Origin: Chitinophagaceae bacterium
GTDB lineage: Bacteria > Bacteroidota > Bacteroidia > Chitinophagales > Chitinophagaceae
Length of the DNA stretch: 64,000 nucleotides
Direction: 5' to 3'
NCBI GenBank assembly: GCA_017882265.1
Contig: JADGPW010000109.1
Location: 1-64,000 of the forward strand
The stretch's first letter is position 1; every line of letters starts with the position of its first letter. The position numbers and the translations under genes are program-made. The notes beneath the pieces are model-generated. The model was given only the letters and a program-made list of their open reading frames with translations, was not told the DNA's origin and made no database searches. Positions 25,166 to 34,178 of this stretch are shown piece by piece.

Positions 25166-28100
25166 TTAAAAATCAAGCCCCATCGCGAAATACCACATTG
25201 GCTTTCCCCTGAATAAACCGTTCATTTCCCAGGCAGCGTCTACGCGCAGGAAATAACCCAGCAGGGTACTTCTGGCTCCAAATCCATAGCCACCGGCAAA
25301 TGGACCGATTCCACCCGCTCTCACTTTTACCAGTAGTGGCGCAGCTCCATAAACAACACTGGGTCGTTCAATTTTATTATAGGCGCCGTTCCATGCCGTG
25401 CCAAGATCTACAAACTGCACCACCTGGAAATTACGCAGGAAGGCATTGTTGATTGGTTTATTAAAGAACGAGGAGAAAACAGGAGCCCTTACCTCGCTGT
25501 TAATGACCGCGGCATTATTACCATTGGCGACATTTTGTTTGAAACCCCTCATATTCACAGCCAGGGTTTGAAATGAATAGGCTACATCCGGGGCGGGTTT
25601 GTTCTGGTCATTGAATTTCGGGAATAGCCAGTTATCAACGCCGCCTAAATAGTAAATGAATTTTTGATTACCCCAGGACATATCACCGGCGGCTCGTACA
25701 GCCCAAATGATATTCCGGTAAATAGGCAGGTAATGCCGGGCATCAAAACCAAAATTAAAAGTAGTAGGATGATTGCCTTCTCCATTGCTTGAACTGACCC
25801 TGGCATTCAGGTCCATATAGGCTTTCCAACGTAACCCATTCCAGATATTCATAGCGGGAGTGATCACATCATCATGGACATATTCAACGTGCAGCAACCC
25901 GTAGGTTTGCCGGTTGTCTTTTCCTCTCAGTGATGCATCGGGGAACTGGTCATTGGCCAGTTTTACATATTTATCACTGCGGTAAGCCACGTTGAAGCGG
26001 AGGCTTTTTATTTTACTGAATGGATAAGTTAACGTGAGCTGGTAAAGGTTAGAATACTCTTTGACGTTAAACTGCGCCGTGTCCGCATACAGTGGTGGAT
26101 TTTTAACGGCATTGCGATAATAAGTAAACCCGTAATCAATTCTTTTCTTCAGGTATTGGGTACTCATTATATATTCATTATTGCTAAGATTAGGGCTGAT
26201 ACGAAATCCCCCGGCGAACTTCCAATCTTCAAACAGGTCGGAAGTGCCTACCCGGATAATACCATTAAATGGATCATCATTGCTTAGGTTGATAGGTCCT
26301 TTGCCGCCCTGGTAGGGTTGAAAACGGGTCACCAATACATTATTATTAAAACCACTCACGAGGTAGTCATTAAAGAATTTAGGAGGCCGGTATTCATATA
26401 CCTTGGCTTTTTTAAGAATGGGCTCTTTAGTGATCACCTGGCTCTCCACTACTTTACCTACCTTACTGCTGTCGGTCTTTTCGTTGCTGAATTCATTGGT
26501 GAAAAAATCATTCTGTTTTTTGGTCGAATCTGTTTTAGGCTGGAAGGCAGATTCTTTCCGGACCGCTTTCTTGTCTTCCTCGATCAGCTTTCTCATATAT
26601 TCGGTAGGCCTTGCCGTTACATTACGGCGTCTCAGCGTGTTCTCATCCACTTTCAGGCGGTACAATAATTTTACGGTACCCAGTTTCACCACCTCACTCA
26701 CCTGCTGGTTATCGCCGGCTGTTCTTGTTTCCAACATGCTGCTCTGGTAATTGGTCAGCGGGAACACATAGGAGGAATCATTGGTGATAGAAACATACCC
26801 GATGGAATCCGCTGCCGTTTTATTCCACTCTTTTAATAAACTATCTACATCTTTTTTCGGCGGGTTGCGCAGCATTTCATCGCCAATGAATATCAGGGTA
26901 TCCAATCCGGCCCTTTCTGTTTTGAAAAATCCAGCATAACGATTATTGATTCCGTTTTCATCACTAATAAAGGTAAAATGGGATGTATTGTATTGAGAAG
27001 GGAACCGGGCATTACCCCATTTTAGGTCCGTTAGTTTGGAGATCTGTTTACTGTCTGATTTATTCCAGTTATCGATCAGGTAAATATTATAATGTTTACC
27101 CGGTAATGAATCCTCGCTACTGGCCGCCATAGCCGATGGGCGGTTGCTGGAAAAGAGAATACCGGTCTTATTGGGAAAAGCGACGAAAGAAGGATCCAGG
27201 TCATCATATACATCATTCGTGATCTGCTCAACGGTTTGCTTATCAATTTTATAAACGAAGATATCAGTCTGCCCGCTTCGTACCGCACTCATCACAAGGG
27301 TATTATTATCCAGCATATACTTCATATCCTGCACCTGGTCAAACCTGGTGATCTCCTGTTGCCATAATTTGGTACGGTTGATCAGGTCATAAACAAAGAA
27401 TTTTGTTTTCCCTTTTTCATAATACAAAACAGCCAGGCGGGTTCCTTTGCCATCCCAGGCCAGGATAGGATAATTGGGATGTTCTGTTTCGTCCCGGGAA
27501 CGAACACCCAATTTCAGCAGTACATTTTTGGTAACAAAATTTTCCATCAACACCACCTGGTAACGTCCCTGTTTGAATTCGACTACCGCATAAGTAAAAC
27601 TCTTGGGTACGGGACTGGCATTAAACCGGATAAAATCTTTCTTTTCTATCACTTCGCTTACCGATAACTGTCCCTTGGGTGTATTACGTCGGCCCCGGAT
27701 ATCCTTAAAGTAGGCCTGCGGTACATCGATCATAAAATCCTCGAGCAGTTTTTTGAATTTCTTTTTGGCAATTTTTTCCGAAGCATTATTCAGGTTCCTG
27801 TAAATGCGGGCCAGGTATAAAAAATAAGTGATCTTGCTTTTACCATATTTATCGGCAACATATTTCCAGAAAGAATGACCGGCCAGCAGGGGTTTTTCAA
27901 ATGCGAATTGATAAAAATTATTATAGCTGCCGGCCAGCATAGCGGAACGCAGGTCATCATCGAGGGTAGGGCTCCAGTTTTCAGCCGCATATTCCACGTA
28001 ACCGTCAGTCAGCCATTTGGGCAGGTCCAGGAGTGCCTGGTTGGCGGCAAACTCACCAAGATCATCCCCGAAAAGCACATTATCCACCAGGATCCTCGCG

Positions 28101-28522
28101 ATACCCTGGCGTACCTGCCGGCGAAGGTTATCATGGTTGCCATCAAAATAAACGATCATTTTATTGTTCACCAGTTTGGTAACGCCACCGGTGTTCTGCC
28201 AGTCAATACCCAGCCCGATATTGGACTGCTGCATTTGATCGTAATTATTATAAATAACCAGGTTGATCCGGCGCTGCAGACCATATTCCACAAATTCTTC
28301 AATGCCCGGAAGTTCCAATTCTGCGATCTGTGCTACATATTTACCTAGTCCCAGGCCATCCTGGCTGAAATAACTATTGAAGTTCTCGGTCTGGTAATAT
28401 TTCCATTTGAATTTCTGGTATTGGATACGGTTCTTACCAAATTCAACCGTGTTTACTTGAGCTGCGCTTTCCAGGCAGAGAAAAACGGAAAGGCAGGCGA
28501 CCAGGCTTGATACTTTCTTCAT
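25166..28522 (-). CDS. TolB-propeller/outer-membrane barrel protein with degenerate peptidase-MA-like head
   Basis: 1118 residues with a signal peptide (ACLSVFLCLESAAQ). The N-terminal 250 residues look like a peptidase-MA (gluzincin) domain (LPKWLTDGYVEYAAENWSP) but the expected HExxH helix is replaced by RRQVRQGIARILV, so it is probably not a protease. Residues of about 300-560 carry TolB/PD40-type propeller repeats (YDDLDPSFVAFPNKTGILFSSNRPS). The last 350 residues resemble a BamA/surface-antigen barrel (FRISPNLSN, GIGPFAGGYGFGARSTLLGYFLRVDAAWEMNG) and end MWYFAMGLDF. It is likely exported to the outer membrane; function unknown. Confidence 0.8.
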   Translation of the reverse strand: MKKVSSLVACLSVFLCLESAAQVNTVEFGKNRIQYQKFKWKYYQTENFNSYFSQDGLGLGKYVAQIAELELPGIEEFVEYGLQRRINLVIYNNYDQMQQSNIGLGIDWQNTGGVTKLVNNKMIVYFDGNHDNLRRQVRQGIARILVDNVLFGDDLGEFAANQALLDLPKWLTDGYVEYAAENWSPTLDDDLRSAMLAGSYNNFYQFAFEKPLLAGHSFWKYVADKYGKSKITYFLYLARIYRNLNNASEKIAKKKFKKLLEDFMIDVPQAYFKDIRGRRNTPKGQLSVSEVIEKKDFIRFNASPVPKSFTYAVVEFKQGRYQVVLMENFVTKNVLLKLGVRSRDETEHPNYPILAWDGKGTRLAVLYYEKGKTKFFVYDLINRTKLWQQEITRFDQVQDMKYMLDNNTLVMSAVRSGQTDIFVYKIDKQTVEQITNDVYDDLDPSFVAFPNKTGILFSSNRPSAMAASSEDSLPGKHYNIYLIDNWNKSDSKQISKLTDLKWGNARFPSQYNTSHFTFISDENGINNRYAGFFKTERAGLDTLIFIGDEMLRNPPKKDVDSLLKEWNKTAADSIGYVSITNDSSYVFPLTNYQSSMLETRTAGDNQQVSEVVKLGTVKLLYRLKVDENTLRRRNVTARPTEYMRKLIEEDKKAVRKESAFQPKTDSTKKQNDFFTNEFSNEKTDSSKVGKVVESQVITKEPILKKAKVYEYRPPKFFNDYLVSGFNNNVLVTRFQPYQGGKGPINLSNDDPFNGIIRVGTSDLFEDWKFAGGFRISPNLSNNEYIMSTQYLKKRIDYGFTYYRNAVKNPPLYADTAQFNVKEYSNLYQLTLTYPFSKIKSLRFNVAYRSDKYVKLANDQFPDASLRGKDNRQTYGLLHVEYVHDDVITPAMNIWNGLRWKAYMDLNARVSSSNGEGNHPTTFNFGFDARHYLPIYRNIIWAVRAAGDMSWGNQKFIYYLGGVDNWLFPKFNDQNKPAPDVAYSFQTLAVNMRGFKQNVANGNNAAVINSEVRAPVFSSFFNKPINNAFLRNFQVVQFVDLGTAWNGAYNKIERPSVVYGAAPLLVKVRAGGIGPFAGGYGFGARSTLLGYFLRVDAAWEMNGLFRGKPMWYFAMGLDF

Positions 28523-28673
28523 AAACTCTTTGCTGTTTCGTAACTTATTAATCGGTCTTTTTGGTGATTTGGCAGCCAGATTAAGTTTTTAATGGTATTG
28601 TCTCACGTGTCGCCATTTTGTACTGCCGTTTCCTGCCATCAGGCAGATGCTCTTCAGCAGTAATAATTGAAAC

Positions 28674-28681
28674 TATCTTTG
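28674..28681 (+). promoter_or_regulatory. TAnnTTTG promoter element (TATCTTTG)
   Basis: A -7-type element 45 bp upstream of the ATG at 28726. The same AACTATCTTT string precedes the dtd promoter at 34137. Confidence 0.4.
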
Positions 28682-28725
28682 CAACCGGAAACCATCCCAA
28701 TTTTAAAAGTACGAAAAAACCATCC

Positions 28726-29370
28726 ATGTTAACTGTTAAGACATTCACTTTTAGTCCCGTTCAGGAGAATACCTATGTTTTGTATAACGAAAAAGGGCAT
28801 TGCTGCATTATAGACCCGGGTTGTTATTTTCAGGAGGAAAGGGACGAATTAAGAACGGGCATTAAAAAGACAGGGCTGACGCCGGTTTTGCTGCTTAACA
28901 CACATTGCCACCTTGACCATGTTTTTGGCAACAAATTCGTTCACGATACCTGGGGTCTGCCCCTGCACCTGCACGAGAAGGAAAAGCCGGTGCTCGATTT
29001 TGCTCCTCAATCAGGCAAATTATACCAGTTGCCTTTTGACAACTATGAAGGCCCCCTGGTTTACCTGAAAGAAGGCAATTCCATCAAAATAGATGGAGAT
29101 GAACTGGAAATCCGTTGGGTACCCGGTCATTCTCCGGGAAGTATTGCCTTTTATCATGAAGTCGGCGGATTCATCATCGGCGGGGATGTCTTATTTAATG
29201 GCAGTATTGGCAGGACCGATCTGCCGGGTGGCAATTTTGATGTGTTGGTAAACAGTATCCAGACCCAGTTCTTCACCCTGCCCGATGAGACTAAGGTCTA
29301 TTCCGGGCATGGGCCGGTGACGACGATTGGGTTTGAGAAGATGAATAATCCTTTTGTGAAGCTATATTAA
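28726..29370 (+). CDS. MBL-fold metallo-hydrolase (glyoxalase II-like)
   Basis: 214 residues from the ATG at 28726, chosen because a promoter element and low-quality sequence lie upstream. Metal motif His60-x-His62-x-Asp64-His65 (THCHLDH), then VPGHSPGS (His), GGDVLFNGSIGRTDLPGG (Asp) and YSGHGPVT (His) give the full dinuclear zinc or iron site. This matches the YcbL/GloB-like branch of hydroxyacylglutathione-hydrolase-related proteins. Substrate is unproven. It is monocistronic or paired with the small membrane protein that follows. Confidence 0.88.
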   Translation: MLTVKTFTFSPVQENTYVLYNEKGHCCIIDPGCYFQEERDELRTGIKKTGLTPVLLLNTHCHLDHVFGNKFVHDTWGLPLHLHEKEKPVLDFAPQSGKLYQLPFDNYEGPLVYLKEGNSIKIDGDELEIRWVPGHSPGSIAFYHEVGGFIIGGDVLFNGSIGRTDLPGGNFDVLVNSIQTQFFTLPDETKVYSGHGPVTTIGFEKMNNPFVKLY

Positions 29371-29390
29371 AAACGTAATCTTTATATTTT

Positions 29391-29630
29391 GTGAGTGAAA
29401 ACCGATTTCAAAAAATAGTATTGTCTATTATTTTAGTAGTTGGAGCATTCATTGCCACTTATTTCGTTACTAAAATTCACCGTGCAATAGGAGGTTTTAG
29501 ATTCAATAGAACCGATCTGACAGAATATGAGAAGAAGCTACTGAAAAAATATACTTTAAAGGCGAGATTAGTTGCATTGTTTACGTTCATTTTAATAGTC
29601 ATCCTAAGCCTCTTTGTTTTTAAAAAATAA
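29391..29630 (+). CDS. small hypothetical membrane protein
   Basis: 79 residues from a GTG start, 20 bp after the hydrolase gene. Two transmembrane helices (IVLSIILVVGAFIATYFVT and LVALFTFILIVILSLFVFKK) flank a basic loop. No family is recognised. Codon use is ordinary and the reading frame is intact. Confidence 0.5.
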   Translation: MSENRFQKIVLSIILVVGAFIATYFVTKIHRAIGGFRFNRTDLTEYEKKLLKKYTLKARLVALFTFILIVILSLFVFKK

Positions 29631-29655
29631 TTGTTATTTCATACCTGGAAATATT

Positions 29656-31158
29656 TTATCTCAAGAATCTCCCAATCACCGGCAATCGCTGAAACTCCTT
29701 TCTTTCTATATTCAACACAAAAATAATGAACGCGAGAAGCAGGAAACTGGCAAAACCTCGGTTGACCCAAACATTCAGTCCCAATTTGGCGAATAACAGG
29801 TGAATGAAATACAGCAGCACTACAATAACTATATAAGTGGACAATTTTTTCCAGGCATAAGGTACCCGATAGGCTTTCTGTCCCCAGACAAATGAAACCA
29901 CCATCATCGTTCCATAACAGACAAAAGTGGCCCAGGCACAGGCCAAATAGCCATACCTGGGAATAAAGAGATAATTGATAACAAGGGTTAATGCGGCGCC
30001 GATCAATGTGATCCATGCTCCGGCCTTTGTTTTATTAGTGAGTTTGTACCAGATAGATAGGTTATAATAGATCCCGAGAAACATATTGGCGAGCAGCAAA
30101 ATGGGAACTACTTTCAATCCCACCCACATCTTAGGGTTCTGGATAAAATGTTTCCATATATCAAGATACAATGCCACGAAGAGGAACATAACACAAATGG
30201 TGATGACAAAGAATTTCATCACCCTTGCATAAATCCGTTGCGGGTTTTCTCCCTGGGCTTGTTTGAAAAAGAAAGGCTCGGCGCCCATCCGAAAGGCCTG
30301 TATGAACAGGGTGATAAGGATGGAAAGTTTATAACAGGCGCCATAAGTACCCACCTGGAATTTTACCTCGGATTGTGAAGGCGCGATCGACCACCAGGCC
30401 AGCATGATCCGGTCAAATGTTTCATTGATGATACCTCCAAAGCCGGCAATGATCAGGGGCATGGAATAGATCATGATCTGTTTCCATAACTGTCCATTGA
30501 ATTTCCATTTGAAAGAAAAGAATTCTTTGCGTAGTAAAATAAAGGTGATGACCGATTGAACCAGGTTGGCAATAAAGACATATCCCACCCCAATGTTCTT
30601 ATCATAGAAATATAATAAAAAGCTATGGGGATGTTTTTCAGCGATGGAAGGACAAACCGATAAAAAGAAAAAAGTTACCGCAATATTTACCAGGATACCT
30701 GCTATTCTGATAGCGGCAAACTTCCTGGGTCTTCCCTCATAGCGGAGTCTTGCAAAGGCCAGGGCTGCCAGGCTATCGAAAGCAATAATGAATGCGCTCC
30801 AGGTAATATATTCCGGGTGCTCATCGATCCTTAAAATTCCGGCAAAAGTAGTTTTGAAGAGGATCATCAGCGAGGTCAGCGAAATAGTGGTGATGATCAG
30901 GGAAACCGTGGCGGTATTATATACTTCTTCCTCATGTTCTTTTTTCTGAACATAACGGAAATAAGCCGTTTCCAACCCGTACGTGAAAATGACATTCAGG
31001 AATGGAATGGCTGAATAGATGATGGTCATATCGCCATAAGCCGCCCCGGATAATTTCAACGTGAGATAAGGTGTGAGCAGATAATTGAGAAAACGCGCCG
31101 CAATGGAGCTTGCTCCATACCATATTGTTTGCCCGGCCAGTTTTTTTATTCCACTCAA
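29656..31158 (-). CDS. polysaccharide flippase, MOP/Wzx-like
   Basis: 500 residues with 12-14 transmembrane segments, resembling lipopolysaccharide or O-antigen flippases of the MOP superfamily (opening GQTIWYGASSIAARFLNYLLTPYLTLKLSGAAYGD). The start appears to be a TTG (MSGIKKLAGQTIWYG); the next ATG is too far in. It would move lipid-linked sugars across the inner membrane. No glycosyltransferase genes are adjacent, so the substrate cannot be predicted. Confidence 0.85.
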   Translation of the reverse strand: MSGIKKLAGQTIWYGASSIAARFLNYLLTPYLTLKLSGAAYGDMTIIYSAIPFLNVIFTYGLETAYFRYVQKKEHEEEVYNTATVSLIITTISLTSLMILFKTTFAGILRIDEHPEYITWSAFIIAFDSLAALAFARLRYEGRPRKFAAIRIAGILVNIAVTFFFLSVCPSIAEKHPHSFLLYFYDKNIGVGYVFIANLVQSVITFILLRKEFFSFKWKFNGQLWKQIMIYSMPLIIAGFGGIINETFDRIMLAWWSIAPSQSEVKFQVGTYGACYKLSILITLFIQAFRMGAEPFFFKQAQGENPQRIYARVMKFFVITICVMFLFVALYLDIWKHFIQNPKMWVGLKVVPILLLANMFLGIYYNLSIWYKLTNKTKAGAWITLIGAALTLVINYLFIPRYGYLACAWATFVCYGTMMVVSFVWGQKAYRVPYAWKKLSTYIVIVVLLYFIHLLFAKLGLNVWVNRGFASFLLLAFIIFVLNIERKEFQRLPVIGRFLR

Positions 31159-31435
31159 AGGATTGGAAATTTAGTGCCTTGCCACCCAAAGCTTTCACCT
31201 GGTGTTAGCCCGGAAAAATGCAACTGCGAAGGCAGGACAAAAGTAATTGTTGAACCGGCAAAAAACGAATCTGAATCTTTAAGCGCCTTTATTTAAGACA
31301 ATTACAACGGTTTTAATAGCGGGGCAGAGGTCCATCATCAGGCAAGGGATTCAAATCGTCGTCCTGTTCATAGGATTAAACTGAAACATTACCATTTTGC
31401 ACCTTACTGTATCTTTACGCTCAAATCATTTGTAT

Positions 31436-32077
31436 ATGAAAAAGATCTTTTTACCTGTTTTATTCACGATGGGTTTTTCAGCTTATTCAGCCGCGCAGGC
31501 CTATGAAGGCACTATCGAATACGATAAGAAAAAGCAACAGGCCATCATGATCGATTATTCGTATCCTCCGGAAGCCGTGGAAAATGCCATTGTGCAGAAA
31601 CTGGGGAGACAGGGTTTTAAAGCCAAAGAGGAAAAGGGATTTTTGAATAAGGACAAGGGTTTCCTGGTATTTAAAAATATCTATGTTACAGATATCAGCA
31701 ACGACAGGATGGATTATATCATTAAAGTGGAACGAAAAAGCCGGAAAGAAAATGACGAATCCGTCCTTTATATGATCATAAATAAGAATGGGGAGAACAT
31801 TCTTGAAAGAATGGATGCTGATGATGCGGACCGGGCCAAATCATTCCTGAATAATATGATCCCCGATATTGATGCTTCCAGCCTTGAATTACAAATAAAG
31901 GACCAGGAAGAAACCGTGACAAAGGCGGAGAAGAAAATGAGGGGTCTCAAGGATGACCAGGTAACACTGGAAAGAAAACTGGATGATAACCAGAAAGCCC
32001 AGATGGATACCCAAAAAGATATTGACAACCAAAAACAAACCCTTGAAATGCTAAGGGGGAAGAGAAAGACTAATTAA
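31436..32077 (+). CDS. hypothetical secreted protein with C-terminal coiled coil
   Basis: 213 residues from the ATG at 31436, preceded by a TATCTTTA element at 31410. A signal peptide (IFLPVLFTMGFSAYSAAQA) is followed by a roughly 120-residue alpha/beta domain and a heptad-rich tail (LQIKDQEETVTKAEKKMRGLKDDQVTLERKLDDNQKAQMDTQKDIDNQ) of about 60 residues. It is likely periplasmic. The family is unrecognised. The gene ends 2 bp before a heptamer-repeat array. Confidence 0.6.
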   Translation: MKKIFLPVLFTMGFSAYSAAQAYEGTIEYDKKKQQAIMIDYSYPPEAVENAIVQKLGRQGFKAKEEKGFLNKDKGFLVFKNIYVTDISNDRMDYIIKVERKSRKENDESVLYMIINKNGENILERMDADDADRAKSFLNNMIPDIDASSLELQIKDQEETVTKAEKKMRGLKDDQVTLERKLDDNQKAQMDTQKDIDNQKQTLEMLRGKRKTN

Positions 32078-32078
32078 T

Positions 32079-32194
32079 AGACAATTGACAATAGGCAATA
32101 AGCAATAGACAGAAATCAAAAAATTTGTTCTAATTGCCCATTGTCTATTGTCCATTGTCCATTGTCTATTGCTCATTGTCTATTGCCCATTGTC
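32079..32194. repeat. inverted pair of 7-bp-periodic arrays
   Basis: The left arm (32079-32112) repeats CAATAGR-type heptamers. The right arm (32133-32194) repeats the complement, ATTGTCY/ATTGCCC, about nine times. It fills the gap between two convergent genes and could fold into a long imperfect hairpin that serves as a terminator. Confidence 0.75.
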
Positions 32195-33250
32195 CTAAAG
32201 TGGTTTCGAAAACCGAGGATCAATTAAAAAAGCTGAATCTGTCAGTGTACGGAGAAAAACGGAAAGATCAGTGGCCTGTGAATTCGTTAATGTAATACCC
32301 TGGATAAGTATAGGATCTAAAGTAGGACTTTGCTGCACACCTGTACGATAATGGTTGATGCATTGGGCAAGGGTATTGAACCGCCCGTCGTGCATATAAT
32401 TGGAAGAGATATATACATTACGAAGGCTGGGCACTTTAAATTTCAGAGAATCTTCTTTCTTCCCGGTAATTCTCATCCGGCCATAATCTTTCAGGAAAGT
32501 ATCTACCGGTAAACCGATGTTACGAATGCTGTAATCGGTGAACATGGGTTCGGTATGACAGATGGCGCAATTAGTTTTGAATAACTGGTACCCGTTTTCC
32601 TCCTGCGTGGTGAAAGTGGCGGTTCCTTTTTTATACCGGTCGTATTTGGAATCGGAAGAGATCATATAGTCCGTAAACTGAGCCAATGCTTTTAAAATAA
32701 ATTCCGGGCGGATAAAAGGATATCCGAAAACCTGTTTGAATAGGTTGAGATAATCCGGATCATCCTGTATCTTTTTGATCACACCCTCGAAAGATTCTCC
32801 CATTTCAATATGTCCGTTGATGGGTTGGGCGGCTTCATCTTTTAAAGAAGTAAATTCTCCATCCCAATGCAGGACCGGGCTCCAGGCCAGGTTAAACAGT
32901 ACCGGTGCATTGCGGAGTGTATGTGAATTGTAAACTCCATGACTCCGATCGTGTTCATAGGTCCCAAAGGCCGCTATCTGCTGGTGACAGGAAGAACATG
33001 GATGAAGATCATCAATAGAAAGCCGGCCATCGTAAAATAGTTTCCTGCCCAACTCAAAACCTTCCCGGGTGATGGGGTTGTCTTCAAACCTATACAATGG
33101 CTGAGGAAATCCGGCCGGGATCTCCTGTGACAGCAGATGGAGATGATTGGTATTTTGAACCTTGCGGCATGACGCAATCAGGTAAGAGATAGAAACAATA
33201 GTAATCGTTAAAGCAAATAATATGAGGAAGCTTTTCCGCACCTGGCTCAA
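32195..33250 (-). CDS. di-heme cytochrome c peroxidase, MauG/CCP family lipoprotein
   Basis: 351 residues, probably from a TTG start. A lipobox-like YLIASC is followed by two CXXCH heme sites: Cys85-Cys88-His89 (CSSCH) and Cys228-Cys231-His232 (CAICH). Family blocks GRKLFYDGRLS, RNAPVLFNLAWSPVLHWDG, FKVPSLRNVYISSNYMHDGRF and the late LSVFLRTLTD are present. It reduces H2O2 in the periplasm with electrons from small cytochromes, or, as in MauG, oxidises other substrates. Candidate electron donors are the class-I cytochromes at 11918-12868. Confidence 0.9.
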   Translation of the reverse strand: MSQVRKSFLILFALTITIVSISYLIASCRKVQNTNHLHLLSQEIPAGFPQPLYRFEDNPITREGFELGRKLFYDGRLSIDDLHPCSSCHQQIAAFGTYEHDRSHGVYNSHTLRNAPVLFNLAWSPVLHWDGEFTSLKDEAAQPINGHIEMGESFEGVIKKIQDDPDYLNLFKQVFGYPFIRPEFILKALAQFTDYMISSDSKYDRYKKGTATFTTQEENGYQLFKTNCAICHTEPMFTDYSIRNIGLPVDTFLKDYGRMRITGKKEDSLKFKVPSLRNVYISSNYMHDGRFNTLAQCINHYRTGVQQSPTLDPILIQGITLTNSQATDLSVFLRTLTDSAFLIDPRFSKPL

Positions 33251-33660
33251 TTGAGGATGTAATTTACAATTTACTTTTTGGGTTCCCGGATGCTAAATAG
33301 TATAACAATTAGATAAGCTTGAAAGTGAACTCCAGGGTGATAAAGACTTATGCTTTTACTACTTGATTCTATATTCAATTTTCAAGTACAACCTTAATAA
33401 TTTATTGAAATTATCAGTAGGGTAGGGGAGGAGAAAGTTAATTACGATATCCCGGTGATATCCCGGCCTATATTAAAGGTATATTAGAGATATATTAGAG
33501 GTATATCCATGTTATACGGCAGATGTATCCATCGATAACGGCTTTATAATCCCTGGCCTGAAGAAATCAACCCCTGCCAATGCCATTCCTGGATTACTCC
33601 TTCTTTAAGGGTTCACTTAGGGACAAATACTAATGTAATGAGAACACAATCTGAAACAGA
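33251..33660. other. 410-bp intergenic region with 11-bp tandem repeats
   Basis: Non-coding gap upstream of the peroxidase gene and downstream of the ArfB gene. It contains five or more 11-bp units at 33446-33505 and otherwise no recognisable gene. Confidence 0.5.
33446..33505. repeat. 11-bp tandem repeats
   Basis: Units of 11 bp: GATATCCCGGT, GATATCCCGGC, then TATATTAAAGG, TATATTAGAGA and TATATTAGAGG and a partial TATATCC. One extra base separates the two subtypes. The period is near one helical turn, so the ATAT tracts face the same side. Confidence 0.7.
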
Positions 33661-34065
33661 CTACAAATTACCCGGTCTCAATTTTAGCCTTCCTGATTTG
33701 ATCTCAGATTTTCTTTTTTTTGATTCCAGTCTTTTTTCTTTGGAAGCTTTGCTGGCCTTGGTGCCAATGCGGAGTTTTTTCTTTACCAGGGCTTTCTTTA
33801 TCAGTTCATTCAGTCTTTCGATCACTTCTTCTTTATTGGCCAGCTGGCTGCGGTGGGTTTGGGATTTTATCTGTAAAAGGCCATCCTTGCTGATCCGATG
33901 TGATAGTTTTTCTTTAAGTAATTCTTTTTGTTCCAGGCTCAGCAATTGAGAAGATTCAATATGAAATGAACCAATAACGGCTGTCTCCACTTTATTTACA
34001 TTCTGCCCGCCCTTGCCACCGCTTCGTGTGGTTTGGAATTGTATTTCGGGAGAGAAGTCGATCAT
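33661..34065 (-). CDS. arfB: alternative ribosome-rescue factor ArfB (YaeJ-like peptidyl-tRNA hydrolase)
   Basis: 134 residues with the release-factor GGQ motif at 19-21 (SGGKGGQNVNKVETAV) and a basic C-terminal tail (KKKLRIGTKASKASKEKRLESKKRKSE) that in the family enters the empty mRNA channel. It hydrolyses peptidyl-tRNA on stalled ribosomes. The start codon abuts a heptamer array (34066-34094), which forms nearly the whole 5' leader. It is divergent from dtd. Confidence 0.92.
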   Translation of the reverse strand: MIDFSPEIQFQTTRSGGKGGQNVNKVETAVIGSFHIESSQLLSLEQKELLKEKLSHRISKDGLLQIKSQTHRSQLANKEEVIERLNELIKKALVKKKLRIGTKASKASKEKRLESKKRKSEIKSGRLKLRPGNL

Positions 34066-34107
34066 GTTGCTGGTTGCTGGTTACTCGTTGCTGGTAAAAA
34101 TTCCTAT

Positions 34108-34115
34108 CAAAGGTA
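34108..34115 (-). promoter_or_regulatory. TAnnTTTG promoter element of arfB (TACCTTTG)
   Basis: Read on the minus strand, it matches the Bacteroidota -7 consensus and lies 42 bp upstream of the arfB ATG. The expected leader is made mostly of the heptamer array. Confidence 0.45.
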
Positions 34116-34136
34116 GCATCGTTATATGATTGAAAC

Positions 34137-34144
34137 TATCTTTA
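34137..34144 (+). promoter_or_regulatory. TAnnTTT-type promoter element of dtd (TATCTTTA)
   Basis: It lies 34 bp upstream of the dtd ATG. The predicted transcript would start at or near the first base of the four-unit heptamer array, so the leader would consist almost only of repeats. Confidence 0.4.
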
Positions 34145-34178
34145 TAAGGTAACCAGCAACCAACAACTAGCAACCAGT

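Larger units (their letters stand above)
34066..34178. repeat. inverted heptamer arrays framing a divergent promoter
   Basis: GTTGCTG, GTTGCTG, GTTACTC and GTTGCTG occupy 34066-34093. The complement AACCAGC, AACCAAC, AACTAGC and AACCAGT occupies 34151-34178. The outer edges touch the start codons of arfB and dtd exactly. Between them lie two promoter elements. Confidence 0.85.

Noticed and set aside
31340-31370. GGATTCAAATC resembling a tRNA T-arm
   Set aside because: The surrounding sequence does not form acceptor, D or anticodon arms.
32079-32194. Short regular repeats that could suggest a CRISPR array
   Set aside because: The units are 7 bp and contiguous, with no unique spacers and no cas genes in the window.
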